Positions 1 through 5,999 of a DNA stretch of 8,390 nt are shown here, piece after piece. Source of the stretch: Casimicrobiaceae bacterium. Its GTDB lineage: Bacteria; Pseudomonadota; Gammaproteobacteria; Burkholderiales; Casimicrobiaceae. The notes under the pieces were generated by a model, which ran no database searches, was not told the origin of the DNA, and saw only the letters and a program-made list of their open reading frames with translations. The stretch spans positions 1 to 8,390 of the forward strand of contig CATPAO010000396.1 of NCBI GenBank assembly GCA_955652025.1, read 5' to 3'. The position numbers and the translations under genes were made by a program. How positions within the stretch are numbered: the stretch's first letter is position 1; each line of letters starts with the position of its first letter.

Positions 1-19
1 GTGTGATTGGGCCATGAAA

Positions 20-48
20 TCCACATCGATATTCGTATGTCATATACT
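20..48 (+). promoter_or_regulatory. Candidate sigma-70 promoter upstream of the Tat-signal protein gene
   Basis: TCCACA at 20-25 (4 of 6 matches to TTGACA) lies exactly 17 bp before TATACT at 43-48 (5 of 6 matches to TATAAT). Transcription would begin near 55, leaving a leader of about 200 nt before the start codon at 255. This is a match by eye to the consensus only. I found no better hexamer pair between 50 and 254; TTGACC at 120-125 has no -10 partner at normal spacing. Confidence 0.35.
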
Positions 49-54
49 CACGTC

Positions 55-67
55 ATGGCGTCGCCAT
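55..67. promoter_or_regulatory. 13-nt dyad at the predicted transcription start
   Basis: ATGGCG-T-CGCCAT is a perfect 6+6 inverted repeat around one central base. It covers the position where transcription from the 20-48 promoter would start, which suits a repressor operator. Read as RNA, it could instead form a short 5-bp hairpin with a 3-nt loop followed by TTTT, a weak terminator at best. There is no direct evidence for either role. Confidence 0.25.
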
Positions 68-254
68 TTTCGCCTGGTACCATTGAATCGGCGCGCCGGG
101 CCGTCAATATTCTTTACAGTTGACCGTTGCACGCGCGGCCCGCTGGCGAGGTCGGATCGGAAGGCATTGAGATATCGAGCTTTAGTTGTAGGGCACTCGC
201 AGGGTGCGCTTCTTGCTTCTATTCAGCAAAATCTTGAGTTCAAGAGGTTAGGGA
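68..254 (+). other. Long non-coding leader, less GC-rich than its surroundings
   Basis: These 187 nt contain no convincing gene and are visibly richer in A+T than the rest of the window. The only open frame across them (starting near 14) has no recognisable protein character and runs into the start of the next gene. The leader ends in a plausible ribosome binding site: AGAGG at 243-247, seven nt before the ATG at 255. I see no recognisable riboswitch or RNA family. Confidence 0.4.
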
Positions 255-812
255 ATGTCTGACGGCACGGGGAAGCCTTTCGATGCCCCGGTACAAACTG
301 CTCAAATTGGCACGCCGGACGCCGGTCCCAGCCGCGCGCGCCGGCGGCTGCTGCTCGGCGCGGTGGCTGTCCCGAGCGTCTACACGTTGACCAGCGGGGC
401 GCAGACGGCGGCAGCCAGCACATTGCACTGCGTGGACACCGCCGCTCCTACTACGGCGTTACGCTTCACGACGCATGCCGACGCGTGGACCCGCAAACAG
501 GTCTACATCGGCAAGCTCACCAACGACACCGCATACTGTGTTACGTGGAACCAATCCTCCTGTGTCAACGCGCTCACTCCGAACAAGGCCGCCGACGGCA
601 GCGTTTGGATCCACAATAACGTGCGAATGGTTTCCGGCCCGAACCAGACCGTTGGGAACGTAGGCTCGAAGCCTCAGGCCTATGGACTGGTGTACGTCGA
701 CGCAAAAGGGACGATCACGACGCTCGATCCCAACGGCAATCCGAACCTGTACGGGGCCAGCGGATCCTGCTATGCGTCGATGATGGGCGGAGCAAAATCG
801 CTGCTCGGCTGA
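255..812 (+). CDS. Tat-signal exported protein of unknown function, four cysteines
   Basis: This 185-aa protein does not belong to a family I can name. Residues 26-34 (SRARRRLLL) followed by a mildly hydrophobic stretch to about residue 50 look like a twin-arginine signal peptide, with probable cleavage around the alanines at 52-54. A 31-residue N-region before the hydrophobic core also fits Tat better than Sec. The mature part, about 130 residues, is polar and rich in Thr, Asn, Gly and Ala. It has cysteines at 59, 95, 103 and 172, enough for two periplasmic disulfides, and no transmembrane segment, lipobox or PEP-CTERM sorting signal. The start is supported by AGAGG at 243-247. The gene stands alone between a candidate promoter and a strong terminator, directly upstream of the PqqD/kinase/nucleotidyltransferase genes. 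That makes it a candidate substrate for them, which is inference only. Confidence 0.75.
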   Translation: MSDGTGKPFDAPVQTAQIGTPDAGPSRARRRLLLGAVAVPSVYTLTSGAQTAAASTLHCVDTAAPTTALRFTTHADAWTRKQVYIGKLTNDTAYCVTWNQSSCVNALTPNKAADGSVWIHNNVRMVSGPNQTVGNVGSKPQAYGLVYVDAKGTITTLDPNGNPNLYGASGSCYASMMGGAKSLLG

Positions 813-835
813 GGCTCGCCTGTCGCGGCGAAATG

Positions 836-861
836 AAAGCGCGGACCTCTCCGCGCTTTTT
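836..861 (+). terminator. Intrinsic terminator after the Tat-signal protein gene
   Basis: There is a perfect 10-bp stem, AAAGCGCGGA at 836-845 and TCCGCGCTTT at 850-859, with a CCTC loop and a run of T continuing to 861. It lies 24 nt after the stop codon. Because the downstream trio begins only 46 nt later without an obvious promoter, it may work as a partial terminator that sets the ratio between the first gene and the others. Confidence 0.85.
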
Positions 862-867
862 GCTTTT

Positions 868-890
868 GCGCGCTTGTAACGACTGCGCGC
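868..890 (+). repeat. Second small inverted repeat just before the PqqD-like gene
   Basis: GCGCGC at 868-873 and GCGCGC at 885-890 are self-complementary and flank 11 nt, so they can form a 6-bp hairpin. The repeat fills most of the space between the terminator and the next start codon. In such GC-rich DNA this could be chance; I do not assign a function. Confidence 0.25.
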
Positions 891-906
891 GATCGATCAG
901 ACTCCG

Positions 907-1212
907 ATGATGGTGGACGATGCCTTGGTTCCTCGCTGGCGCATCCCGAACGGTCAGCGCTTCCTCTATGAGGATTTCGACGACGGCATCGTCATGTTCG
1001 ATGCGCAGGTCGGCGCGACGCACCTGTTGAACGCCAGCGCGGCGGAAGCCCTGGCGATCGTGCAGGAGTCACCGGGACTTCCCGCCGCGGCGATTCATCG
1101 GCGATTGCTCGAGCGGTTGGAGATCCCCGATCACGCGCTCCCCCTGGCGGCGCTGGAAGAGCTCCTCTGGCGCCTGGAGGACCTCAGCCTCGTTGCCGCC
1201 GCCTCCGAATGA
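907..1212 (+). CDS. PqqD-like peptide-binding protein of the HPr-rel-A system
   Basis: This 101-aa protein has the PqqD pattern: a strand pair around residues 18-40 (FLYEDFDDGIVMFDAQVGATHLLN) leading into helices near 43-53, 58-71 and 78-92. PqqD-type domains are RiPP recognition elements that bind the leader part of a substrate peptide and present it to a modifying enzyme; they have no catalytic residues. The THLLN motif, and the position directly before an HprK-related kinase, fit the family named 'HPr-rel-A system PqqD family'. The start is ATG at 907 or the adjacent ATG at 910. A TAA at 877-879 closes the frame upstream with no other start in between, and no clear ribosome binding site precedes it. 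Its stop overlaps the kinase start (ATGA, 1209-1212), which implies coupled translation. Confidence 0.82.
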   Translation: MMVDDALVPRWRIPNGQRFLYEDFDDGIVMFDAQVGATHLLNASAAEALAIVQESPGLPAAAIHRRLLERLEIPDHALPLAALEELLWRLEDLSLVAAASE

Positions 1213-2129
1213 ACGTCGGCGCGCTGTCGCCGCAGCAGGTGCAGGCGCTGATGGCGGCGCACGGCTTGTCGGTTTCGATTCCTCCAATCACGGTCCGAAT
1301 CCGTTCGCCTTTGCGCGCGCTCGCGGATCAGATGCAAGCGCTCTACCACGACTACGCGCTCGTCGGCGTCGCGGATTTTGCCCACGTCGACATCCGGATG
1401 CTCCCCGTGCGCGGATGGCGCGAGTGGACAAGGCCGCAAGTCCAGTTCGTCGTCGATGGCATCACCCCGTTCGATCCGTTTCCGGCCGACCACGCGCTGC
1501 CGATGTTCGAGTGGGGACTCAACTGGGTCTTCAGCCACCGGATGCACCACTACCTGCTGCTGCACGCGGCGGTCGTCGAACGCGGCGGCTGCGCGGTCGT
1601 GCTGCCGGCGTGGCCGGGCTCGGGAAAAAGCACGCTGGCGGCATCGCTCGCGTGCCGCGGCTGGCGATTCCTCTCCGACGAGTTCGGCATCGTCACGTTT
1701 TCCGGTGCGGAGGTGTTGCCGTTCCCGCGTCCGGTCGCGCTCAAGAACGCGTCGATCGACGTGATGCGCGCGTTCGAGCCCCGCGGCTTCATCGGTCCGG
1801 TGTTCCCCAAGACACGCAAAGGCGACGTCGCGCACTTCCGCGTCCCCGCCGAAGGCGTGCGCCGCGGATCCGAGTCGGCGCGGGTCGGCGCGATCGTTTT
1901 CCCCGATTTTCAATCCGGCGCGTCGGTCGAGGTCCTTCCGCTGGGAAAGGCGACCGCGTTCCTGAAGCTCGCCGGCAACGCGTTCAATTACGAAGTGGTC
2001 GGCGAGCGCGGGTTTCGCGCGGTGACGTCGATCATCCGTCGCTGCGAGAGTTATGTCCTCCGCTACGGCGACCTGGCCGACGCGCATGGGGCGATCGACG
2101 AAATCATGTCGAAAATGGTTCGGCAATGA
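1209..2129 (+). CDS. HprK-related kinase A (P-loop Ser/Thr kinase-like)
   Basis: The protein is 306 aa. Residues 133-142 (PAWPGSGKST) form a Walker A loop with K140 and S141. His119 (LLLHAA) lies about 20 residues before it, and D157-E158 (FLSDEF) follow it. This order of His, P-loop and Asp pair is that of the C-terminal domain of HPr kinase/phosphorylase, where the histidine and acidic residues act in phosphotransfer. Residues 1-110 are a separate domain unlike the Firmicutes HPrK N-domain. Since no HPr is encoded here, HPr is probably not the substrate; a protein or peptide bound by the upstream PqqD-like partner is more likely (inference). Related kinases phosphorylate lasso precursor peptides in paeninodin-type clusters. 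The gene starts inside the stop of the PqqD-like gene and ends in the next start (ATGA, 2126-2129), with no Shine-Dalgarno of its own. Confidence 0.86.
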   Translation: MNVGALSPQQVQALMAAHGLSVSIPPITVRIRSPLRALADQMQALYHDYALVGVADFAHVDIRMLPVRGWREWTRPQVQFVVDGITPFDPFPADHALPMFEWGLNWVFSHRMHHYLLLHAAVVERGGCAVVLPAWPGSGKSTLAASLACRGWRFLSDEFGIVTFSGAEVLPFPRPVALKNASIDVMRAFEPRGFIGPVFPKTRKGDVAHFRVPAEGVRRGSESARVGAIVFPDFQSGASVEVLPLGKATAFLKLAGNAFNYEVVGERGFRAVTSIIRRCESYVLRYGDLADAHGAIDEIMSKMVRQ

Positions 2130-3232
2130 TGGTGGACGCCACGGGCCCCGCGTCGCCGATGCTCTTGGTGAACGCGATTCTCGATCCGCGCACGCTCCGG
2201 TCGCTCGACCCGCAAGGCTGGGAGCGCCTGCTCTCGTGCGCGCGTCGCAATGTGGTGCTCGCGTATCTGGGGGAACGCGCGGTCGCAGCCGAAGTGATCG
2301 ACGATCTGCCGGACGTGCCGCGCACCAGCCTGCTCGCCGCACGGACCGCGGCCGCGCGGCTCGCCCAGCTGGCGCGGTGGGAGCTGGACCGCGTGCGGCG
2401 CGTTCTGCAGCCCGCGGGCATTCCGATGATCGCGTTGAAAGGCGTCGCGTACATCGTGCGCGCGATCCCGCACGCGGCGACGCGCATTTTGTCCGACATC
2501 GACGTCATGGTTCCGCGCGATCGCATCGACGAAGCCGAGGCCGCGCTCCTGGCCGGCGGATGGAAGGGGACGAAGCTCGACCCGTACGACCAGCGCTACT
2601 ATCGCCGCTGGTCGCACGAGATTCCGCCGCTGTCGTATCCCGGCCGGCTCCTGGGCGTCGACGTTCATCACACGATCTGCCCGCCGAGAAGCCGGCTCAG
2701 GCCCGATCCCTCGCGTCTCTGGGCCGATGCCGAGCCGGCAGGCGACACTGGCGTTCGAGTGCTGTCCCCGGTCGACAGCGTGCTGCATTCGGCCGTGCAT
2801 TTGTTCTTCGACTCGGATTTCGACGGGCGCTTCCGCGATCTCGTCGACTTGCACGAGTTGTTGGCGGCTTTTGGCCAGCGGGCGGAATTCTGGCCCGCGC
2901 TGATCGTGCGTGCGCGGGAGCAGGGCTTGGGACGCCCGCTCTACTATGCATTGGCGACGCTTTCCGCGGTGCTGCGCACCCCGATTCCCGCGCCGACGCT
3001 GCGCGACGCACGCGCGTTCAAGCCCAATCCGGCCACGGACGGTTGGATGCGGAAGACGCTCGATTCGGTGCTGACGCCGATCGATCCCGCGCGCTGGCCG
3101 CCGGCGCATCGTGGCCGTCTATGGCTGCTGTACGTGCGCTCGCATTGGCTCCGCATGCCCGCGTACGCGCTGGTGCCGCATCTGTTGAGAAAATCGGCGC
3201 GTCGAGCGGCGGGCGAACCCACCGGGCCGTGA
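2126..3232 (+). CDS. Nucleotidyltransferase family protein (NTP_transf_5-like)
   Basis: The protein is 368 aa. Residues 98-129 carry the family signature: GIPMIALKG, then about 13 residues on, RILSDIDVMV, where D124 and D126 form the metal-binding D-x-D of the nucleotidyltransferase fold. Downstream, GVDVHH (177-182, D179), a DSVLHSAVHLF segment (217-227) and RDLVDLHEL (237-245) match the uncharacterised nucleotidyltransferases that accompany HprK-related kinases and some lasso peptide clusters. The expected reaction is transfer of a nucleotidyl group from an NTP; the acceptor is unknown. The same reading frame is open well upstream of 2126, but that part lies over the kinase gene and has no protein character. 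The ATG at 2126 overlaps the kinase stop by 4 nt and is the natural start. It is the last gene of the three-gene operon, followed by a bidirectional terminator. Confidence 0.83.
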   Translation: MMVDATGPASPMLLVNAILDPRTLRSLDPQGWERLLSCARRNVVLAYLGERAVAAEVIDDLPDVPRTSLLAARTAAARLAQLARWELDRVRRVLQPAGIPMIALKGVAYIVRAIPHAATRILSDIDVMVPRDRIDEAEAALLAGGWKGTKLDPYDQRYYRRWSHEIPPLSYPGRLLGVDVHHTICPPRSRLRPDPSRLWADAEPAGDTGVRVLSPVDSVLHSAVHLFFDSDFDGRFRDLVDLHELLAAFGQRAEFWPALIVRAREQGLGRPLYYALATLSAVLRTPIPAPTLRDARAFKPNPATDGWMRKTLDSVLTPIDPARWPPAHRGRLWLLYVRSHWLRMPAYALVPHLLRKSARRAAGEPTGP

Positions 3233-3242
3233 ATCCGAGACG

Positions 3243-3270
3243 AAAAAAAGCCCGCGTTTTGCGGGCTTTT
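3243..3270. terminator. Bidirectional intrinsic terminator between convergent operons
   Basis: AAAAGCCCGC (3246-3255) and GCGGGCTTTT (3261-3270) form a perfect 10-bp stem with a GTTTT loop. Seven A residues precede the GC core and a T run follows it, so it can end transcription from both sides. It lies 11 nt past the nucleotidyltransferase stop and about 20 nt past the end of the convergent desaturase gene. Confidence 0.88.
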
Positions 3271-3291
3271 GGGCATGAAGAGAAATGCCGG

Positions 3292-4497
3292 CTACGCGTA
3301 GCGCCGGAGCGTGAATGAGAACTGCGCCAGCGGCGCGATGCCCGACGCCTCGGCGCGATGGCACCAGTCCTGCAGCCGGGCAAGCAGTTGCTCCGACGAT
3401 TCGGTTGAACGCTCCCATAGCGCCGCCAGCTCCTGCCGCATCGAATAGACCTGCTGCAGCACTTTGCTGTGCGCGATCGCGTCGACGAGACGCGTGCGAT
3501 CGGCGTCGGACAGCGTCGCCGGATCGGCCTGCAGCCAGCGCGTGATGCAGCGCAGTGTCGGCACATCGCGGCGCGGGCTCGGACGGCTATGCTCGCGCAA
3601 CGACGCAAACTCGGCGGCGCACGCCGCCTTCAACGTGCGCGCATAACTCGTGACCACCGCGTAGCGATGCGTGATGACCGCCTGTAGCGTTGCGAGATCG
3701 GGAGCCGCCTTCGCCGGGTCGACCTTGAGCTGCGGCGCCACCTTGCGCACCGTAGCGAGTCCGAGTTTTTCGAGGATGCGGATGTAGAGCCAGCCGATGT
3801 CGAACTCGTACCAGCGCGACGACAGCTTGGCCGACGTGCCGTAGGCGTGATGATTGTTGTGCAGTTCCTCGCCGCCGATGATGATCCCCCACGGCACGAT
3901 GTTCGTCGACGCGTCCTTGCAGGCGAAGTTGCGATAACCCCAATAGTGTCCGAGGCCGTTGATGACACCGGCGGCAGTCACCGGAATCCACATCATCTGC
4001 ACCGCCCAGATCGTCGCGCCGATCGGACCGAACAAGACCAGGTTGACGGCCAGCATCAATCCGACGCCTTGCCAGGAAAAGCGCGCGTAGACGTTGCGCT
4101 CGACCCAGTCGTCGGGCGTGCCGTGGCCGTACTTTTCCATCATGTCGGCGTCCTTCGACGCGACCCGGTACAGCTCGGCCCCGGTCCACAGCACCGCATT
4201 GATGCCGCGCGTCTGCGGGCTGTGCGGATCGTCGTCGGTTTCCACTTTCGCGTGATGTTTACGGTGGATTGCCACCCATTCCTTGGTGATCATCCCTGTG
4301 GTGAGCCAGAGCCAGAACCGGAAGAAATGGGCGACCCACGGATGCAGGTCGAGCCCGCGATGCGCCTGGCCGCGATGCAGGAAAATCGTGACCGACGCGA
4401 TCGTGACATGCGTCAGGATCAGCGCCACGGCCACGTACCCCCACCACGGGAGTGGGATCAGGCCGAGCGACAGAAGGGAAAGAATGTCGTAACTCAT
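3292..4497 (-). CDS. Membrane fatty acid desaturase with transposase-like C-terminal extension
   Basis: The protein is 401 aa. It has the three histidine boxes of di-iron acyl desaturases: HRGQAH at 41-46, HRKHH at 78-82 and HNNHH at 213-217, plus the supporting His in GLGHYWG (181-187). Hydrophobic segments near 12-40, 55-72 and 141-182 place it in the inner membrane. It should introduce a double bond (probably delta-9) into acyl chains, adjusting membrane fluidity. The catalytic part ends near residue 250. The remaining 150 residues are unusual: residues 315-401, with ITRWLQADPATLS, VYSMRQELAALW and a W-x7-SGI-x2-L-x-F pattern, resemble the helical tail of ISL3-family transposases without their catalytic core. 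The start is ATG at 4497, with only a weak GGA before it. The gene is probably transcribed alone from the promoter near 4566 and ends at the shared terminator. Confidence 0.92.
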   Translation of the reverse strand: MSYDILSLLSLGLIPLPWWGYVAVALILTHVTIASVTIFLHRGQAHRGLDLHPWVAHFFRFWLWLTTGMITKEWVAIHRKHHAKVETDDDPHSPQTRGINAVLWTGAELYRVASKDADMMEKYGHGTPDDWVERNVYARFSWQGVGLMLAVNLVLFGPIGATIWAVQMMWIPVTAAGVINGLGHYWGYRNFACKDASTNIVPWGIIIGGEELHNNHHAYGTSAKLSSRWYEFDIGWLYIRILEKLGLATVRKVAPQLKVDPAKAAPDLATLQAVITHRYAVVTSYARTLKAACAAEFASLREHSRPSPRRDVPTLRCITRWLQADPATLSDADRTRLVDAIAHSKVLQQVYSMRQELAALWERSTESSEQLLARLQDWCHRAEASGIAPLAQFSFTLRRYA

Positions 4498-4563
4498 TGA
4501 TTATCCGTTATTTACCGGCGAATGCGTGTGCGCCGGCGCAGTTGTATTTTGTGCTCTGGCAGC

Positions 4564-4569
4564 ATTGTA
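4564..4569 (-). promoter_or_regulatory. Candidate -10 element for the desaturase gene
   Basis: Read on the minus strand, 4569-4564 is TACAAT, one mismatch from TATAAT. It lies 66 nt before the desaturase ATG, in a 130-nt gap. The -35 region at 16-18 bp spacing is poor, so the element may need an activator or may be chance. A 6-bp inverted repeat (CCGGCG 4515-4520, CGCCGG 4531-4536) would fall in the resulting 5' leader. Confidence 0.3.
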
Positions 4570-4627
4570 CGCGACTGCCGGCGCCTCGGATATGGCACCG
4601 GTCGGGGGTTCCCGCAATGATTGGGAG

Positions 4628-5959
4628 TTAGCTCTTGCCTGTGGCTCTCGGTGCCCGATCCGCGATCGGTTGTGTGGTGTCCGCGGAAGTGCCGCGGGCG
4701 GTCGGCGGGCCGATCTGACGGACGTCGAGTTGCGGAAACGGTTGCCTGATCCCGTTTTCACGAAACGCGGCGAAGATCTCCCGGTTAAGCGCGCTCTTCA
4801 GGTTGAGCTGGCCTTTTTCCGGATCGCCGATCCAGACGCCGAGCTCGAGATTGACGCCGTTGTCGACGAAGTTGGCGAGGTACGCGGTCGGTGGGTCGGG
4901 GTCGTTCAGCGCGCGCGGATGCCGCCGCGCGACTGCCTCCATCAGTGCGAGCGCGTGCTCGATGTCGCTGTCGCTCGAAACCTGCACCTGGACGGCGATG
5001 CGAACGTTGCGCGTCGTGTACGAGTGGTTGAGCACCGTCGTCGACACCAGCGTCTCGTTGGGGACGATCGCCTCGACCCCGTCCAAGCTCCGCACCACGA
5101 CGTAACGCGACGTGAGCTTGGCCACGGTGCCGTAGCGGCCGTCGACGGTGACCATATCGCCCAGGCGGATCGAGCGGTCGAGCAGGATCGTGAACCCGGC
5201 GATGTAGTTGGACGCGAGCTTCTGCAAGCCGAGACCGATGCCGACGCCGAGTGCGCCGCCGAACACCGACAGCAGCGTAAGGTCGAAGCCGATCGCCTGC
5301 AGCGCGATCAGCACGCCGACGAGGAGCAACGTCGCGCGCAGGAACTTGCCGAGCACCACGCGCAGATTGACGTCGAAATGCGTCGCTCGGAGCAGTCGTT
5401 GCTCGATGAATCCCGAGATCCATAGCGTGACGATCAGCGTGAAGACGACGACCAGGATCGCCGTGCCGATCGACAGCAGCGACGTTCGCGTCCTGCCGAT
5501 CGGAATCTGGATGTCGTCGAGTGCGGACGCGATTTCCGGCAAAAGGCCCAGGAAATACAGGATGACGAGCGCCCAGATGGCGAACGCGATCGCGCGCTCG
5601 GACGTCGGCACCCAGCTCTGCGAGCGGAACAGCCGCCGCAAGCCGTACACGATCATGCGGATCGCCGCGAGCGCGACCAACAGCGGCGCTGCGATACCGA
5701 GAAAGAACGGTGGTCCCACGTAGCGGCGATACGCGCCGGCGGCGATCAGCACAAACAGGAGCGCGGTCAGCGGCAGGACGACGCGCGCAAAGCTGCCGCG
5801 AAGCGATCCCTTGTCGCCGGAGGCCTCACGTGCCCGCCAGACGCGCCGATCGACGAGCCACGCGACGCCGAGGCTCACGGCGACAAGCCCCAAGTCGGCC
5901 CAGCCTAGCGGTGTCGCGAGGGTGTTCTCGACGTGGCTGAAATCGATCGGGGCCAGCAT
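4628..5959 (-). CDS. MscS-family mechanosensitive ion channel
   Basis: The protein is 443 aa. Several hydrophobic segments (about 20-37, 58-76, 86-106, 124-145, 160-183, 207-222) precede the pore-lining helix at 228-256, with its Gly/Ala pattern FGGALGVGIGLGLQKLASNY. The MscS beta domain follows at about 261-304 (DRSIRLGDMV, then SRYVVVRSLDG and IVPNETL), then the alpha/beta C-terminal domain, ending in IRQPFPQLDV (404-413). The last 25 residues are a polar, probably disordered tail. It is longer than E. coli MscS (286 aa), with extra N-terminal membrane helices as in larger subfamilies. It should open under membrane tension and release solutes during hypo-osmotic shock. The ATG at 5959 has no clear ribosome binding site. 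It lies 40 nt after the broken nuclease gene, so it may share the DUF3108-methyltransferase transcript. Confidence 0.92.
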   Translation of the reverse strand: MLAPIDFSHVENTLATPLGWADLGLVAVSLGVAWLVDRRVWRAREASGDKGSLRGSFARVVLPLTALLFVLIAAGAYRRYVGPPFFLGIAAPLLVALAAIRMIVYGLRRLFRSQSWVPTSERAIAFAIWALVILYFLGLLPEIASALDDIQIPIGRTRTSLLSIGTAILVVVFTLIVTLWISGFIEQRLLRATHFDVNLRVVLGKFLRATLLLVGVLIALQAIGFDLTLLSVFGGALGVGIGLGLQKLASNYIAGFTILLDRSIRLGDMVTVDGRYGTVAKLTSRYVVVRSLDGVEAIVPNETLVSTTVLNHSYTTRNVRIAVQVQVSSDSDIEHALALMEAVARRHPRALNDPDPPTAYLANFVDNGVNLELGVWIGDPEKGQLNLKSALNREIFAAFRENGIRQPFPQLDVRQIGPPTARGTSADTTQPIADRAPRATGKS

Positions 5960-5999
5960 GCAGCGTCAGCTTACCGCAACCGGCCCTCGCTTCGCCCGG

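Noticed and set aside
113..130. Sigma-54 (-24/-12) promoter around the TTTACAGTTGACCGTTGC stretch
   Set aside because: The GG dinucleotide required 10 bp before the GC at 129-130 is absent.
14..262. 82-codon open frame in the leader, considered as a precursor peptide for the kinase system
   Set aside because: It has no Shine-Dalgarno, no leader/core character and no conserved motif that I recognise, and it overlaps the Tat-signal gene start. It cannot be excluded but is not supported.
255..812. PEP-CTERM or lipoprotein sorting of the first protein
   Set aside because: There is no C-terminal PEP motif with a hydrophobic helix and basic tail, and no L-x-x-C lipobox at the signal peptide end.
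1193..2125. Upstream extension of the nucleotidyltransferase frame, which would give a 679-aa protein
   Set aside because: The extension overlaps the kinase gene in another frame and is Arg/Ala-rich without family resemblance. The 4-nt overlap start at 2126 matches the family N-terminus and operon style.
1131..2342. Long open frame (403 codons) on the minus strand across the kinase gene
   Set aside because: Its sequence is Arg/Asp-rich low-complexity typical of antisense frames in GC-rich DNA. It lies entirely over the well-supported PqqD-like, kinase and nucleotidyltransferase genes.
2063..3109. Long minus-strand open frame across the nucleotidyltransferase gene
   Set aside because: It has no domain or hydrophobic pattern, an Arg-rich composition and no ribosome binding site. 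It is antisense to a clear gene with a D-x-D signature.
907..3232. Complete lasso peptide biosynthetic cluster
   Set aside because: Only the PqqD-like, kinase and nucleotidyltransferase parts are present. There is no asparagine-synthetase-like cyclase, no B2 transglutaminase-like protease, no transporter and no short precursor gene in the window.
4601..4615. Terminator for the MscS gene (CGGG / CCCG inverted repeat)
   Set aside because: The stem is only 4 bp and no T run follows on the minus strand, so I do not call it a terminator.
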